Below the pieces are notes generated by a model. It had not been told where the DNA came from and ran no database searches. It was given only the letters and a program-made list of their open reading frames with translations. From an uncultured Lysobacter sp. (GTDB lineage Bacteria > Pseudomonadota > Gammaproteobacteria > Xanthomonadales > Xanthomonadaceae): 64,000 bases of DNA. The position numbers and the translations under genes were made by a program. Location of the stretch: NCBI GenBank assembly GCA_946480055.1, contig CAMLID010000005.1, forward strand, positions 45,419-109,418, written 5' to 3'. The number at the start of each line of letters is the position of its first letter. The first letter of the stretch is position 1. This document shows, one piece after another, positions 27,299 through 35,775 of this stretch.

Positions 27299-28528
27299 AT
27301 GCGCGCCATGCGCAACCGACACCCTGCTCTGATGTCCCTCGCCCTGCTCGCCGCGTTCGCCGCCGGCTGCGTGCGCGTCCAGGTCCACGGCGATCCCAAG
27401 GCGGCCGAACCCATGAGCCAAACCGCCACGCTGCGCGTCGCGACCTACAACACCTCGCTCTACGACGACGCCGACGGCGGTCTGGTGCGCCGCCTCGAAG
27501 CCGACGACGCCGGCGCGCGCAAGATCGCCGCAGTGCTGCAGCGCGCGCGCCCGGACGTGGTCCTGCTCAACGAATTCGACTACGACCCCGACGGCCGCGC
27601 CGCCGATCTGTTCCAACAGCGCTATCTCGAAGTCGCCCAGCACGGCGGCGAACCGTTGCGTTACGCCTATCGCTACTTCGCGCCGGTCAACACCGGCGTG
27701 CCCAGCGGCCTGGACCTGGACCACGACGGCCGCATCGGCGGCGACGGCCGCGCCCGCGGCAACGACGCCTGGGGCTACGGCCTGCACCCGGGCCAGTACG
27801 GCATGCTGGTGCTGTCGCGCTATCCGATCGACAGTGCCCGGGTGCGCAGCTTCCAACTGCTGAAGTGGAGCGCGTTGCCCGGCGCGCGCGAGCCGCGCGA
27901 TCCCGCCAGCGGCGCGCCCTGGTATCCGGCGTCGATCTGGTCGAAGCTGCGGCTGTCGTCGAAATCGCATTGGGACGTGCCGGTGCGCACGCCGCTGGGC
28001 GTGATCCACGTGCTGGCTTCGCATCCGACCCCGCCGGTGTTCGACGGCCCCGAGGATCGCAACGGCGCGCGCAACCATGACGAGATCAGGCTCTGGGCCG
28101 AATACCTGTCGCCCGGCGACAAGCCCTGGCTGTGCGACGACCGCGGCCGCTGCGGCGGCCTGGCCAGCGACGCCGCGTTCGTGATCCTGGGCGACATGAA
28201 CGCCGATCCCGTCGACGGCGACGGCGCGCGCGGCACGATCGCGCAGTTGCTGGAGCATCCGCGCGTCGATGCCAGCCATGTGCCGCGCAGCGACGGCGCA
28301 CCGCAGCGCGCGGCCGACTACGGCCTACCGCGTAAGGGCGATACCGCTACGCATACCGGCGACTTCGGGCCCAAGGCCGGGACGTTGCGATTGGACTACG
28401 TGCTGCCGTCGCGCGGATTGGGCTTGCGCGATTCCGGGGTGTTCTGGCCGGCACGCGAAAGCGCCGATGCGGCGGTCGCGGATGGCAGCGATCATCATCT
28501 GGTTTGGATCGATCTGGGCGGGCGTTGA
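27299..28528 (+). CDS. endonuclease/exonuclease/phosphatase-family lipoprotein
   Basis: A 409-residue EEP-superfamily protein with a lipoprotein signal (lipobox AAGC, about residue 23). Fold signatures: LRVATYNTSLYDD at the start of the domain, VLLNEFDYDPDG with the metal-binding Glu, LASHPTPP, VILGDMNADP and the C-terminal SDHHLVWIDL with the catalytic His. Members include DNases, phosphodiesterases and sphingomyelinase-like enzymes; secreted location suggests phosphoester scavenging. ATG 27308 is an equally possible start. No operon partner. Confidence 0.88.
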   Translation: MRAMRNRHPALMSLALLAAFAAGCVRVQVHGDPKAAEPMSQTATLRVATYNTSLYDDADGGLVRRLEADDAGARKIAAVLQRARPDVVLLNEFDYDPDGRAADLFQQRYLEVAQHGGEPLRYAYRYFAPVNTGVPSGLDLDHDGRIGGDGRARGNDAWGYGLHPGQYGMLVLSRYPIDSARVRSFQLLKWSALPGAREPRDPASGAPWYPASIWSKLRLSSKSHWDVPVRTPLGVIHVLASHPTPPVFDGPEDRNGARNHDEIRLWAEYLSPGDKPWLCDDRGRCGGLASDAAFVILGDMNADPVDGDGARGTIAQLLEHPRVDASHVPRSDGAPQRAADYGLPRKGDTATHTGDFGPKAGTLRLDYVLPSRGLGLRDSGVFWPARESADAAVADGSDHHLVWIDLGGR

Positions 28529-28745
28529 TTCTGCGCGCGCGACGCGGGCGAGCGCTTGCGCCGGGACTAGCTGCTCGGTTGGCAGATCGAGCTGAAGGAA
28601 CTGGATCCCCGCCTGCACGGGGATGACGGCAAAGGCAATGCGGTGTTGCGGCTGCGGCTGTGGCTGCGTCCTATGGCTGTTGCTGTTGCCGCGGCATTGA
28701 AATCCATAGCCCCGCACTACGACGAACACCCGTAGACCCGAAGGG

Positions 28746-28771
28746 CGGCGCGCAGGATGCGCGCCGTTTTT
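28746..28771 (+). terminator. terminator-like hairpin at the head of a dispersed repeat
   Basis: Perfect 8-bp stem CGGCGCGC/GCGCGCCG, loop AGGAT, followed by TTTTT. It lies 217 nt after the EEP-protein gene and could terminate it. The same motif seems to be part of a larger repeat (next palindrome GGGATATCCC at 28782-28791). Confidence 0.6.
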
Positions 28772-28982
28772 CGAAGGGACAGGGATATCCCGTCGAAAAG
28801 TCCCCGCGCACGCTCCGAACCCGCACGGGAGGTTTGTCTAGGCAAGCCCTTCTCTTTGGTTACTTTTGACCGTAGGGAATCCAGGCGGACTCTTGGGCTA
28901 GCAAGAGAAAGTGACCCGCACGCGCAGCAGGCGGAAGCCTTTGACTTAAGAATCGAAACCTTCGCAGAACTTCGGAGTTCGC

Positions 28983-29006
28983 GGTCGCGGCTTACGCCGC
29001 TCCTAC
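28983..29006 (-). repeat. REP-like unit (GNRA-loop hairpin)
   Basis: Reverse complement reads GTAGGAGCGGCGTAAGCCGC followed by GACC: a 5-bp stem GCGGC/GCCGC closed by GTAA. Same family as 31901-31924, 32022-32045 and 49449-49470. Confidence 0.7.
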
Positions 29007-29020
29007 CCCAAAGCCCAAAG

Positions 29021-29042
29021 CGGGAGCGGGAGCGGGAGCGGG
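29021..29042 (+). repeat. CGGGAG hexanucleotide tandem array
   Basis: About 3.7 uninterrupted copies of CGGGAG, just after the REP-like unit. A possible site of slipped-strand length variation. Confidence 0.6.
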
Positions 29043-29092
29043 CCGCAGATTGATTCGCTGCCGCAACCCTCGCAACTCCCACTGCGCCAGCA

Positions 29093-29548
29093 TCACTCCG
29101 CCGGCTTCGGCTTCGCCGCGCCGGCATCCGCCTCCGCAGGCATCGGCGCCGCAGCCGGTGCAGCAGGTGCCGGCGCTGGTGTGGGCACCTCTGCAGGCAC
29201 AGCCGGCACAGGCGTGGCGGGCGCGGGCGTCGCCGCCGGCACCACCACCGTCGTCGCCGCATGCGGCGCATGCGCCGTCCGCGGTCCGAAGCCGAACGCC
29301 CCGTCGCTGCGCGCCGATACGATCATGCGCACCATGCTGGTCGGCACCATCAGTTCCAACGACACCGGACGACCTTCGCTGGTCTGCATCTCCAGAGTCA
29401 TTTCGATCAGCGCGCCCGCCGTGTCGATTTCGCGGCACAGCACGTGCGGCCCGGCCGGCCCGTCCAGCAGATAGGGTCGGATCGCCTCACCCAAGGCTTC
29501 CAGCGCCTGCGGGAATAGGAATACGGCGTAGCCTCGGGATTCTTCCAT
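29093..29548 (-). CDS. hypothetical protein with Pro/Ala-rich tail
   Basis: A 151-residue protein I cannot assign. Residues 1-85 form a plausible alpha/beta domain (YAVFLFPQALEALGEAIRPYL, CREIDTAGALIEMTLEMQ, VSLELMVPTSMVRMIVSA). The remainder is a low-complexity Pro/Ala/Val tail ending AKPKPAE. There is no signal peptide. It lies 46 nt upstream of the purT stop-strand neighbour on the same strand, so it could be distal in a purT transcript. Confidence 0.65.
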   Translation of the reverse strand: MEESRGYAVFLFPQALEALGEAIRPYLLDGPAGPHVLCREIDTAGALIEMTLEMQTSEGRPVSLELMVPTSMVRMIVSARSDGAFGFGPRTAHAPHAATTVVVPAATPAPATPVPAVPAEVPTPAPAPAAPAAAPMPAEADAGAAKPKPAE

Positions 29549-29596
29549 TGCGGATCCCCCAGTCAGGATCGTTGTTGCGATTGAGGATGGATGCGC

Positions 29597-30796
29597 TCAG
29601 CGCAGTTCGATGTCCAGTGCCGACGCCGCGCGCCGCGCTTGTTCGCGGGCGCCGTCGATGTCCTCGCCCAGGGCCAGGGTCACCGCGACCCGGCGCTGGC
29701 CTTCCACGCGCGGTTTGCCGAACAGACGCAACTGGGTGTCGGCCTGGCTCAGCGCGGCGTCGACGCCGTTGAACACCGGCACGCCGTGGCCCTGCGCCAG
29801 CACCGCGCAGGACGCGGACGGACCGTGCTCGCGGATCGTCGGAATCGGCAGACCGAGGATCGCGCGCGCGTGCAGCGCGAACTCGCTCAGGTCCTGCGAG
29901 ACCAGGGTCACCAGGCCGGTATCGTGCGGGCGCGGCGACACTTCGCTGAACCAGACCTCGTCGCCCTTCACGAACAGCTCGACGCCGAACACACCCCAGC
30001 CGCCGAGGTCGTCGGTGATGCCGCGCGCGATGCCCTGCGCTCGCGCCAGAGCGCGGGTCGACATCGCCTGCGGCTGCCAGCTTTCGCGGTAGTCGCCGTC
30101 GCGCTGCAGATGGCCGATCGGCGCGCAGAAGGTGGTGCCGCCGACGTGACGCACCGTCAGCAGGGTGATTTCGTAATCGAAGTCGATGAAGCCCTCGACG
30201 ATGACCCGGCCGGCGCCGGCGCGGCCGCCGGTCTGGGCGTAGTCCCAGGCCTTGTCGACATCGTCGGCGCTGCGCACCAGACTCTGGCCCTTGCCCGAGG
30301 ACGACATCACCGGCTTGACCACGCACGGCAGACCGATCGCGGCGACGGCGCTGCGGTAGTCGTCGAGCGTGTCGACGAAACGATAGGGCGAGGTCGGCAG
30401 GCCCAGAGTTTCCGCGGCCAGGCGGCGGATGCCTTCGCGATCCATGGTCAGGCGCGCGGCACGCGCGGTCGGTATCACCCGGGTGTGGGTGCCGCGCTCG
30501 GCGAACTCCTGCTCCAGCTCGACCAGGGTCTGGGTGTGGATGGCCTCGATCTCCGGCACGATCAGATGCGGCCGCTCGGCCGCGATCAGGGCGCGCACGG
30601 CCTGGCCGTCGAGCATGTCGAGCACGTGGCTGCGATGCGCAACCTGCATCGCCGGCGCGTCGGCGTAGCGATCGGCGGCGATCACTTCCACCCCGAAGCG
30701 CTGCAGTTCGATCGCCACCTCTTTGCCGAGTTCGCCCGAACCGAGCAGCAGCACGCGGCAGGCGTGCGGGGACAAAGGCGTACCGAGCGTGATCAT
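29597..30796 (-). CDS. purT: formate-dependent phosphoribosylglycinamide formyltransferase
   Basis: A 399-residue ATP-grasp enzyme that makes formyl-GAR from GAR, formate and ATP in purine synthesis, independent of folate. Signatures: [20 protein letters not shown] and [20 protein letters not shown] at the start, ATP-grasp segments [12 protein letters not shown] and [19 protein letters not shown], and [13 protein letters not shown] near the metal site. ATG 30796 with an AGGA site is preferred to upstream in-frame codons. The 106-nt divergent gap upstream is shared with a lipoprotein gene. Confidence 0.97.
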   Translation of the reverse strand: MITLGTPLSPHACRVLLLGSGELGKEVAIELQRFGVEVIAADRYADAPAMQVAHRSHVLDMLDGQAVRALIAAERPHLIVPEIEAIHTQTLVELEQEFAERGTHTRVIPTARAARLTMDREGIRRLAAETLGLPTSPYRFVDTLDDYRSAVAAIGLPCVVKPVMSSSGKGQSLVRSADDVDKAWDYAQTGGRAGAGRVIVEGFIDFDYEITLLTVRHVGGTTFCAPIGHLQRDGDYRESWQPQAMSTRALARAQGIARGITDDLGGWGVFGVELFVKGDEVWFSEVSPRPHDTGLVTLVSQDLSEFALHARAILGLPIPTIREHGPSASCAVLAQGHGVPVFNGVDAALSQADTQLRLFGKPRVEGQRRVAVTLALGEDIDGAREQARRAASALDIELR

Positions 30797-30902
30797 GCGC
30801 GTTCCTGGAGTGAGGCCGTAGGCTGACGCTAGTCTAACTTTCCGCACGTCCGAGCGGGTCCGGACCTATGTCGGCATGCGCGCTGCATGCGATGCTGTGG
30901 GC

Positions 30903-31820
30903 ATGCCGCGTTCCGTGCCGCTACCGCTGCGCGCCGTCGTTCTTGCCGCCGCGCTAGCCGCGGTGGGCGCTTGCGCGCGCCATGAAGCCGGCGAACCCGG
31001 CAGCGAGCTCAGCGGCGTGCTGATCGACAGCCAGCTCGACGAGATCAGCGGCCTGGCCGCCTCGCGCCGGCACCCCGGCGTGCTGTGGATGATCGACGAC
31101 GGCGGCAACCCCGAGCGCCTGTTCGCGGTCTCCGACGACGGCGAGCGGCTGGCCACGTTCCGGATCGAAGGCGTGACCAAGACCGACTGGGAAGACATCG
31201 CCGCGTTCCGCCTGGACGGCCGCAACTACCTGCTGATCGCCGATACCGGCGACAACGGCGGCCTGCGCCGCAGCCTGCAGTTGCACGTGGTCGAGGAGCC
31301 GGCGACGCTCGAAAACGCGCGACTGCGCCCGGCCTGGTCGATCGCGTTCCGCTGGCCCGACGGCGCGCGCGACTGCGAGGCGGTCGCGGTCGACGCCGCA
31401 AACGGCCGCATCCTGCTGATATCGAAGAAGCGCCAGCCGCCGGAGCTGTTCACCCTGCCGCTGCGCCCGGCCGACACCGGCCTGCTCACCGCGCACCGCA
31501 GCGGCGCCCTGGCCGGGGTGCCGCAGCCCAGCGAGGACGCGCTCAAGCGCAAACCGCGCACCGCGCGCCTGCAGAGTCAGGTCACCGCCGCGGATGTCTC
31601 GCCCGACGGCCGCACCTTGGCGGTGATGACCTACCGCTACCTGCTGTTGTACCCGCGCCGCAGCGGTCAAAGCTGGGGCGCAGCGGTCGCCGCGCCCCCC
31701 AAGATCACCGCCCTGCCCTGGCTGCCGCAGGCCGAGGCGCTGGGCTGGGCCGCCGACGGCCGCAGTCTGTACGCGACCGGCGAGTTCGTGCCGGCGCCGC
31801 TGTACCGGATCACGCCCTGA
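30903..31820 (+). CDS. lipoprotein with a predicted beta-propeller domain
   Basis: A 305-residue lipoprotein (signal with lipobox VGAC). The mature part has repeated short beta-type motifs (GVLWMIDDGGNPERLFAVSDDG, DWEDIAAFRLDGRNYLLIADTGDNGG, SPDGRTLAVMTYRYLLLYPR, AEALGWAADGRSLYATGE), as in six- or seven-bladed propellers. DWEDIA and ADTGDN occur in a family of bacterial extracytoplasmic proteins of unknown role. ATG 30903 is chosen for a standard lipoprotein signal; a GTG/ATG nine codons upstream is possible. Confidence 0.78.
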   Translation: MPRSVPLPLRAVVLAAALAAVGACARHEAGEPGSELSGVLIDSQLDEISGLAASRRHPGVLWMIDDGGNPERLFAVSDDGERLATFRIEGVTKTDWEDIAAFRLDGRNYLLIADTGDNGGLRRSLQLHVVEEPATLENARLRPAWSIAFRWPDGARDCEAVAVDAANGRILLISKKRQPPELFTLPLRPADTGLLTAHRSGALAGVPQPSEDALKRKPRTARLQSQVTAADVSPDGRTLAVMTYRYLLLYPRRSGQSWGAAVAAPPKITALPWLPQAEALGWAADGRSLYATGEFVPAPLYRITP

Positions 31821-31900
31821 ACCCTGCCCGCGAACCCGCCTTGGGGCTCGTGCCGCCGCCGTACCGGATCACACCGCGATGCCTGCCTGGGCTCGCCTGG

Positions 31901-31924
31901 GTAGGAGCGGCGCAAGCCGCGACC
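31901..31924 (+). repeat. REP-like unit (GNRA-loop hairpin)
   Basis: GTAGGAGCGGCGCAAGCCGC followed by GACC: stem GCGGC/GCCGC, loop GCAA. Confidence 0.75.
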
Positions 31925-32021
31925 GCGCCACCTCGAACGCCGGCGCCCCTGTCCGCAAGCCCGTCAACAAGTGGCCTAGCCGCCGCAGCCCCGGACCTGC
32001 GCCGCGAACCGGTCGGTCTGC

Positions 32022-32045
32022 GGTCGCGGCTTGCGCCGCTCCTAG
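32022..32045 (-). repeat. REP-like unit (GNRA-loop hairpin), inverted partner
   Basis: Inverted copy of the unit at 31901-31924 with the same GCAA loop, 97 nt further on. Together they form a head-to-head pair as in BIME-type arrangements. Confidence 0.75.
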
Positions 32046-32153
32046 CCGAAGCCCATGCATCGGCAGAGCTACCGCCGGTCGGATTCCGCTTGCGTCGACT
32101 GATATCACTTTGATATCAATACTTCGAACTCAACCAGGACCCGAGAACGCGCC

Positions 32154-33020
32154 ATGAAAGAGAACCCGACCCGTTCCCTGCCCGGTATCCCGACCCTGCT
32201 GCTCCTGCTGCTGGTCGGCGCCTTCGTGTTCTGGCTGTTCATCAGCGGGTTGGCGGCCAAGTCCGACCTACAGATCGGCGCAGCGATCCTCATCGGCATC
32301 CTGGCCTTCTTCTGCCTGACCGGCCTGTACAAGGTCGAGCCCAACCAGGCCGCGGTGCTGAGCCTGTTCGGCAAGTACATCGGCACGGTCAAGGACAACG
32401 GCCTGCGCTGGAACAACCCCTTCTTCGCCAAGAAGAAGATCAGCCAGCGCGTGCGCAACTTCGAAAGCGGCAAGCTCAAGGTCAACGAGCTCGACGGCAG
32501 CCCGATCGAGATCGCCGCGGTGATCGTCTGGCAGGTGGTCGATTCGGCAGAGGCGGTCTACAACGTCGACGACTACGAGAGCTTCGTCCACATCCAGTCC
32601 GAATCGGCGCTGCGCGCGATGGCCACCAGCTATCCCTACGACCAGCACGAGGAAGGCCAGCTCGCCCTGCGCAGCCACGCCGCCGAGATTTCCCAGCACC
32701 TCAAGGACGAACTCGCCGAGCGCCTGGCCGATGCCGGCGTGCAGGTGGTCGACGCGCGCATCAGCCACCTCGCCTACGCGCCGGAAATCGCCCAGGCCAT
32801 GCTGCAGCGCCAGCAGGCCAACGCAGTGATCGCCGCGCGCACCCGCATCGTCGCCGGCGCGGTCGGCATGGTCGAGATGGCGCTGGCGGAACTGCAAAAG
32901 CACGGCACCGTGCAGTTGGACGAAGAGCGCAAGGCGCAGATGGTCAGCAACCTGCTGATCGTGCTGTGCTCGGATCACCGCGGCGTGCAGCCGGTCGTCA
33001 ACACCGGCACGCTCTACTGA
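32154..33020 (+). CDS. SPFH/Band-7 domain membrane protein
   Basis: A 288-residue stomatin/prohibitin-like protein. Two N-terminal membrane helices ([19 protein letters not shown] and [18 protein letters not shown]) precede the SPFH domain ([42 protein letters not shown]) and a helical C-terminal part ([22 protein letters not shown]). Such proteins oligomerise in the membrane and scaffold other proteins. It heads a tight cluster with an RHH protein, a DUF4177 protein, a microprotein and a PH-domain protein. Confidence 0.92.
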   Translation: MKENPTRSLPGIPTLLLLLLVGAFVFWLFISGLAAKSDLQIGAAILIGILAFFCLTGLYKVEPNQAAVLSLFGKYIGTVKDNGLRWNNPFFAKKKISQRVRNFESGKLKVNELDGSPIEIAAVIVWQVVDSAEAVYNVDDYESFVHIQSESALRAMATSYPYDQHEEGQLALRSHAAEISQHLKDELAERLADAGVQVVDARISHLAYAPEIAQAMLQRQQANAVIAARTRIVAGAVGMVEMALAELQKHGTVQLDEERKAQMVSNLLIVLCSDHRGVQPVVNTGTLY

Positions 33021-33023
33021 ACC

Positions 33024-33212
33024 GTGGCCGAGAAGAAAGCCTATCCGCTGCGTATCAACGCCCAAGTGCTGGCCGCGGCGCAGCGCTGGGCCGACGACGA
33101 ACTGCGCTCGCTCAACGCACAGATCGAATACGCCCTGCGCGATGCCTTGCGCAAGGCCGGTCGCTTGCCCGACCAGACTCCTCCACCCAGCACGGATGAA
33201 AACGAACCATGA
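33024..33212 (+). CDS. Arc-like ribbon-helix-helix protein
   Basis: A 62-residue protein, GTG start, beginning 3 nt after the SPFH gene. [20 protein letters not shown] followed by [18 protein letters not shown] is the Arc/MetJ-type ribbon-helix-helix pattern (beta strand with alternating residues, then two helices with the [10 protein letters not shown] signature). It should dimerise and bind DNA or act as an adaptor. No toxin gene is adjacent. Its stop overlaps the next start (ATGA). Confidence 0.85.
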   Translation: MAEKKAYPLRINAQVLAAAQRWADDELRSLNAQIEYALRDALRKAGRLPDQTPPPSTDENEP

Positions 33213-33391
33213 GCCACACGCAATGGAACTACCTGGTCAGCGAAATCGGCATCCAACTGTTCGGCCCTTCGGTCACCGAACGCATCCGCGAGGAACTCGG
33301 CAAACGCGGCGCGCAGGGCTGGGAGCTGGTCACGGTGGCCCACGATTCCAACAGTTCGACCAATTGGCTGTACTTCAAGAAACCGGCCTGA
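33209..33391 (+). CDS. DUF4177 family small protein
   Basis: A 60-residue protein. The pattern [10 protein letters not shown] ... [19 protein letters not shown] ... NWLYFKKP matches the DUF4177 type (a short beta-alpha-beta fold with the invariant GWELV). Role unknown. Overlaps the RHH gene by 4 nt, indicating translational coupling. Confidence 0.85.
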   Translation: MSHTQWNYLVSEIGIQLFGPSVTERIREELGKRGAQGWELVTVAHDSNSSTNWLYFKKPA

Positions 33392-33437
33392 GCGCAGGCG
33401 CCGAACCTTCGCCGCGAGCCCCGACCAGGAGCCCCTC

Positions 33438-33584
33438 ATGCTGCACATCATCAAGCTGATCGAACGCCGCTATCCGCGCCAGGGCCAGGCCCGTCCGACG
33501 CCTGCGGCCCGGCTGGCCACGGTCGCGCTGCTGGCCCTGTCCGCCGCCGCGCTGGTGACCGGCATCGTGCTGCAGCTGCGCTGA
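33438..33584 (+). CDS. 48-residue single-span membrane microprotein
   Basis: Starts MLHIIKLIERRYPRQGQARP and ends in a membrane helix (ARLATVALLALSAAALVTGIV). An AGGAG ribosome-binding site stands 7 nt before the ATG at 33438, and codon use matches neighbours. Its stop is followed after one base by the start of the PH-domain gene. A basic N-terminal tail with one helix suggests a small subunit of the SPFH cluster, but this is inference. Confidence 0.7.
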   Translation: MLHIIKLIERRYPRQGQARPTPAARLATVALLALSAAALVTGIVLQLR

Positions 33585-33585
33585 G

Positions 33586-34131
33586 ATGCGCAGCTACGCC
33601 GTCTCCGCGCCCGGCCACCGCGCCCTGCTGGTGCCGGCGGTTTCGCTGGGCCTGGCTGTGCTCGGCATCGCGTTCGCGCTGCTGCGCGCACGCGAGGATC
33701 CGAGCGTCATCCAACTGCTGTGGATCGCGGTGCCGACGCTGGTACTGGTCGGCGGCCTGATCTGGCTCGGCGCGCGCCGGCGTGCGGTCGAACTCGAAGC
33801 CGGGCAGCTCACCGTCAAGGCCGGACCGCACACCTGCCGGGTGCAGGTCGCGGCGCTGGATCTGGAGCGCGCGCGCATCGTCGACCTCGACGAACACACC
33901 GGCCTGCGCCCCTCGATCAAGACCTTCGGCACCGCCCTGCCCGGCTACCAGGCCGGCTGGTTCCGCATGCACGACCGCTGGCGCAAGGCTTTCTATCTGC
34001 TGACCCAGCGCCGGCGCGTGCTGTGGCTGCCCGAACGCGGCGACGGCCCCTCGCTGCTGCTGTCGCTTGAGCAACCGCAAGCCTTGCTCGATGCGCTCAA
34101 CGACGTAGCGCGACGCAGCCGCTCCCGTTAA
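33586..34131 (+). CDS. membrane protein with PH-like domain
   Basis: A 181-residue protein with two N-terminal helices (ALLVPAVSLGLAVLGIAFALL and LLWIAVPTLVLVGGLIWLGA) and a beta-rich C-terminal part (VELEAGQLTVKAGPHTCRV, RVLWLPERGDGPSLLLSL) resembling bacterial PH domains (DUF304 type). It lies one base after the microprotein gene and closes the SPFH cluster. Confidence 0.8.
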   Translation: MRSYAVSAPGHRALLVPAVSLGLAVLGIAFALLRAREDPSVIQLLWIAVPTLVLVGGLIWLGARRRAVELEAGQLTVKAGPHTCRVQVAALDLERARIVDLDEHTGLRPSIKTFGTALPGYQAGWFRMHDRWRKAFYLLTQRRRVLWLPERGDGPSLLLSLEQPQALLDALNDVARRSRSR

Positions 34132-34140
34132 CCTGCGCGT

Positions 34141-34941
34141 ATGCGCGGCGTCATTCCCGTACTGATCAACACGCCCGAGATCGAACTCTGGCCGGCCGGC
34201 CTGTTGCGTGCGCGCAGCAACCACGACGCCCGCGCCCTGGCGCGCGCGCGCCACGTGCTGCGGCGCAAGCGCGACGGCCAGTACCTCGCCGCCGACCTGC
34301 CGGAGGGTCTGCTGCCGCTGGTGCAGCGGCTGCGCCACGAACCCGGTCTCGAACAAGCCCTGGACGCGCTGGAACACGCCGCGACGCCGCGCCGCGTCGG
34401 CCTGGAACGGGTCCGCGAACTGCCGCTGGACCGGCTCGAAGAACGCCTGCACGCGCTCGGACTGGACCACGGCTACGGCGAGCGCACCGGCCTGGACCTG
34501 GTCGCCGAACCCGATCGCCTCGCCTTCGCCGGCCACGACCGCTACCGCCGCCCGCTGTGGCTGCATCCGCTGGCCGCGCGCGCCTGGACCCACCTGCACG
34601 CTGCCGCATTGCGTGACGGCGTGGTGCTGGAGGCTATCTCCGGCTACCGCAGCCACGACTACCAACTCGGCATCTTCGAACGCAAACTCGCGCGCGGCCT
34701 GGACGTCGAACAGATCCTCACCGTCAACGCCGCGCCCGGCTACAGCGAACACCACTCCGGCCTGGCCCTGGACATCGGCGCGCCCGACCAGCCGCCGGCC
34801 GAGGAATCCTTCGAAAACACCGCCGCCTTCGCCTGGCTGCGGGCCCAGGCCGGCGGCTATGGATTCGCGATGAGCTACCCGCGCGACAACCCGCACGGCA
34901 TCGTCTACGAGCCCTGGCACTGGCGCTACGCGGCGCCCTGA
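34141..34941 (+). CDS. D-alanyl-D-alanine carboxypeptidase, M15B (VanY-like)
   Basis: A 266-residue protein. The zinc-peptidase signatures are clear: SGYRSHDYQLGIFERKL, the SEHHSGLALDIG motif with His and Asp ligands, and EPWHWRY with the catalytic Glu and third ligand His. An N-terminal domain of about 120 residues is rich in Arg and Leu. No signal peptide is visible, which is unusual for an enzyme acting on peptidoglycan; export by another route or a cytosolic role in recycling is possible. Confidence 0.88.
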   Translation: MRGVIPVLINTPEIELWPAGLLRARSNHDARALARARHVLRRKRDGQYLAADLPEGLLPLVQRLRHEPGLEQALDALEHAATPRRVGLERVRELPLDRLEERLHALGLDHGYGERTGLDLVAEPDRLAFAGHDRYRRPLWLHPLAARAWTHLHAAALRDGVVLEAISGYRSHDYQLGIFERKLARGLDVEQILTVNAAPGYSEHHSGLALDIGAPDQPPAEESFENTAAFAWLRAQAGGYGFAMSYPRDNPHGIVYEPWHWRYAAP

Positions 34942-35009
34942 CCGCCCGCGGCGGCGACGGCCACGCTAGGATGGCCGGACCGCGCCACGCGTCGTTTCGG
35001 AGCCTCGTC

Positions 35010-35315
35010 TTGATCACCTGCTACCTGCGTTACGTGCTGGATCCGGCCAAGCTGGCCGAGTTCGAAACCTATGCGCGCATGTGGATCCCGCTGGTCGAGC
35101 GCCTGGGCGGCAAGCACCACGGCTATTTCCTGCCCGGCGAAGGCCACAGCAATATCGCCCTGGCGCTGTTCTCGTTCCCGTCGCTGGCGGCGTACGAAAC
35201 CTATCGGACACAGGCCGCCGGCGATCCCGAATGCCAGGCCGCGGTGCGCTATTACGAAGACACGCGCTGCTTCCTGAGCTACGAACGCAGCTTCTTCCGT
35301 CCGGTCATGGAGTAA
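35010..35315 (+). CDS. NIPSNAP family protein
   Basis: A 101-residue ferredoxin-like-fold protein. The typical start MITCYLRYVLDPAKLAEFE is obtained with TTG at 35010, preceded by GGAG; the in-frame ATG at 34971 would add 13 residues unlike the family. Other hallmarks: WIPLVERLGGKHHGYFLPGEG and CFLSYERSFFRPV at the end. Function of bacterial NIPSNAPs is unclear. Confidence 0.85.
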   Translation: MITCYLRYVLDPAKLAEFETYARMWIPLVERLGGKHHGYFLPGEGHSNIALALFSFPSLAAYETYRTQAAGDPECQAAVRYYEDTRCFLSYERSFFRPVME

Positions 35316-35322
35316 GCGCGAC

Positions 35323-35760
35323 GTGAGCGCCGCGCCGCGAGTGCGCCTGCTCGGCCGCGATGAGGTCGCGGTGCTGGAGCGGGTCGCGGCGGACGTGTTC
35401 GACCAGCCGATCGACCCGCGCTGGGCCGCCGAGTTCTTCGCCGATCCGCGCCATCACCTCGCGGTCGCCTTGCTCGACGGCGAGGTCGTCGGCATGGCCT
35501 CGGCGCTGCATTACGTGCATCCCGACAAACCGCCGACGCTGTGGATCAACGAAGTCGGCGTGACCGCCCCGCTGCAGCGCCGCGGCATCGCCAGGCAGCT
35601 GATGGCCGCATTGCTCGCACACGGCCGAGCTCTGGGCTGCAGCGAGGCCTGGGTCGCCACCGAGTTCGACAACACCGCCGCACGCGGTCTGTACGCGGCG
35701 CTGGGCGGCCAGGAGGCGCCGATGCTGGCCGTCGCCCTGCCGCTGGACGGCACCGACTGA
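35323..35760 (+). CDS. GNAT acetyltransferase, AAC(3)/(6')-like
   Basis: A 145-residue GNAT enzyme with GTG start 7 nt after the NIPSNAP gene. Acetyl-CoA site: NEVGVTAPLQRRGIARQLMAALLAHGRALG (motif A Q/RxxGxG/A), then AWVATEFDNTAARGLYAALG (motif B). The DNTAARGLY block resembles aminoglycoside acetyltransferase relatives, but substrate assignment is not possible from the sequence alone. Confidence 0.85.
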   Translation: MSAAPRVRLLGRDEVAVLERVAADVFDQPIDPRWAAEFFADPRHHLAVALLDGEVVGMASALHYVHPDKPPTLWINEVGVTAPLQRRGIARQLMAALLAHGRALGCSEAWVATEFDNTAARGLYAALGGQEAPMLAVALPLDGTD

Positions 35761-35775
35761 ATACGCCGGCCACCG

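Larger units (their letters stand above)
28529..29092. repeat. repeat-rich intergenic region
   Basis: About 560 nt without a gene. It holds: a CCCCGC/CGGGG(ATGACGG) hairpin at 28606-28622; a CTG/GCT-rich stretch at about 28640-28700; an element from about 28732 to 28930 whose left part is a strong hairpin (28746-28766); a REP-like unit at 28983-29006; and a CGGGAG hexamer array at 29021-29042. Open frames in it are arginine-rich artefacts of these repeats. Confidence 0.6.
31821..32153. other. intergenic region with a REP-like pair
   Basis: About 330 nt without a gene. It holds two REP-like units in opposite orientation (31901-31924 and 32022-32045) and an AT-rich patch at 32098-32125 (TGATATCACTTTGATATCAA) that may be the promoter of the SPFH operon. 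In that patch GATATCA occurs twice, 11 bp apart. Confidence 0.6.

Noticed and set aside
28660..28869. 69-codon frame in the repeat region
   Set aside because: Matches the type of spurious product produced by dispersed xanthomonad repeats; no ribosome-binding site.
33024..33391. RHH plus DUF4177 pair as a toxin-antitoxin system
   Set aside because: No toxin fold is recognisable, and the pair is embedded in an SPFH operon; an adaptor role is equally likely.
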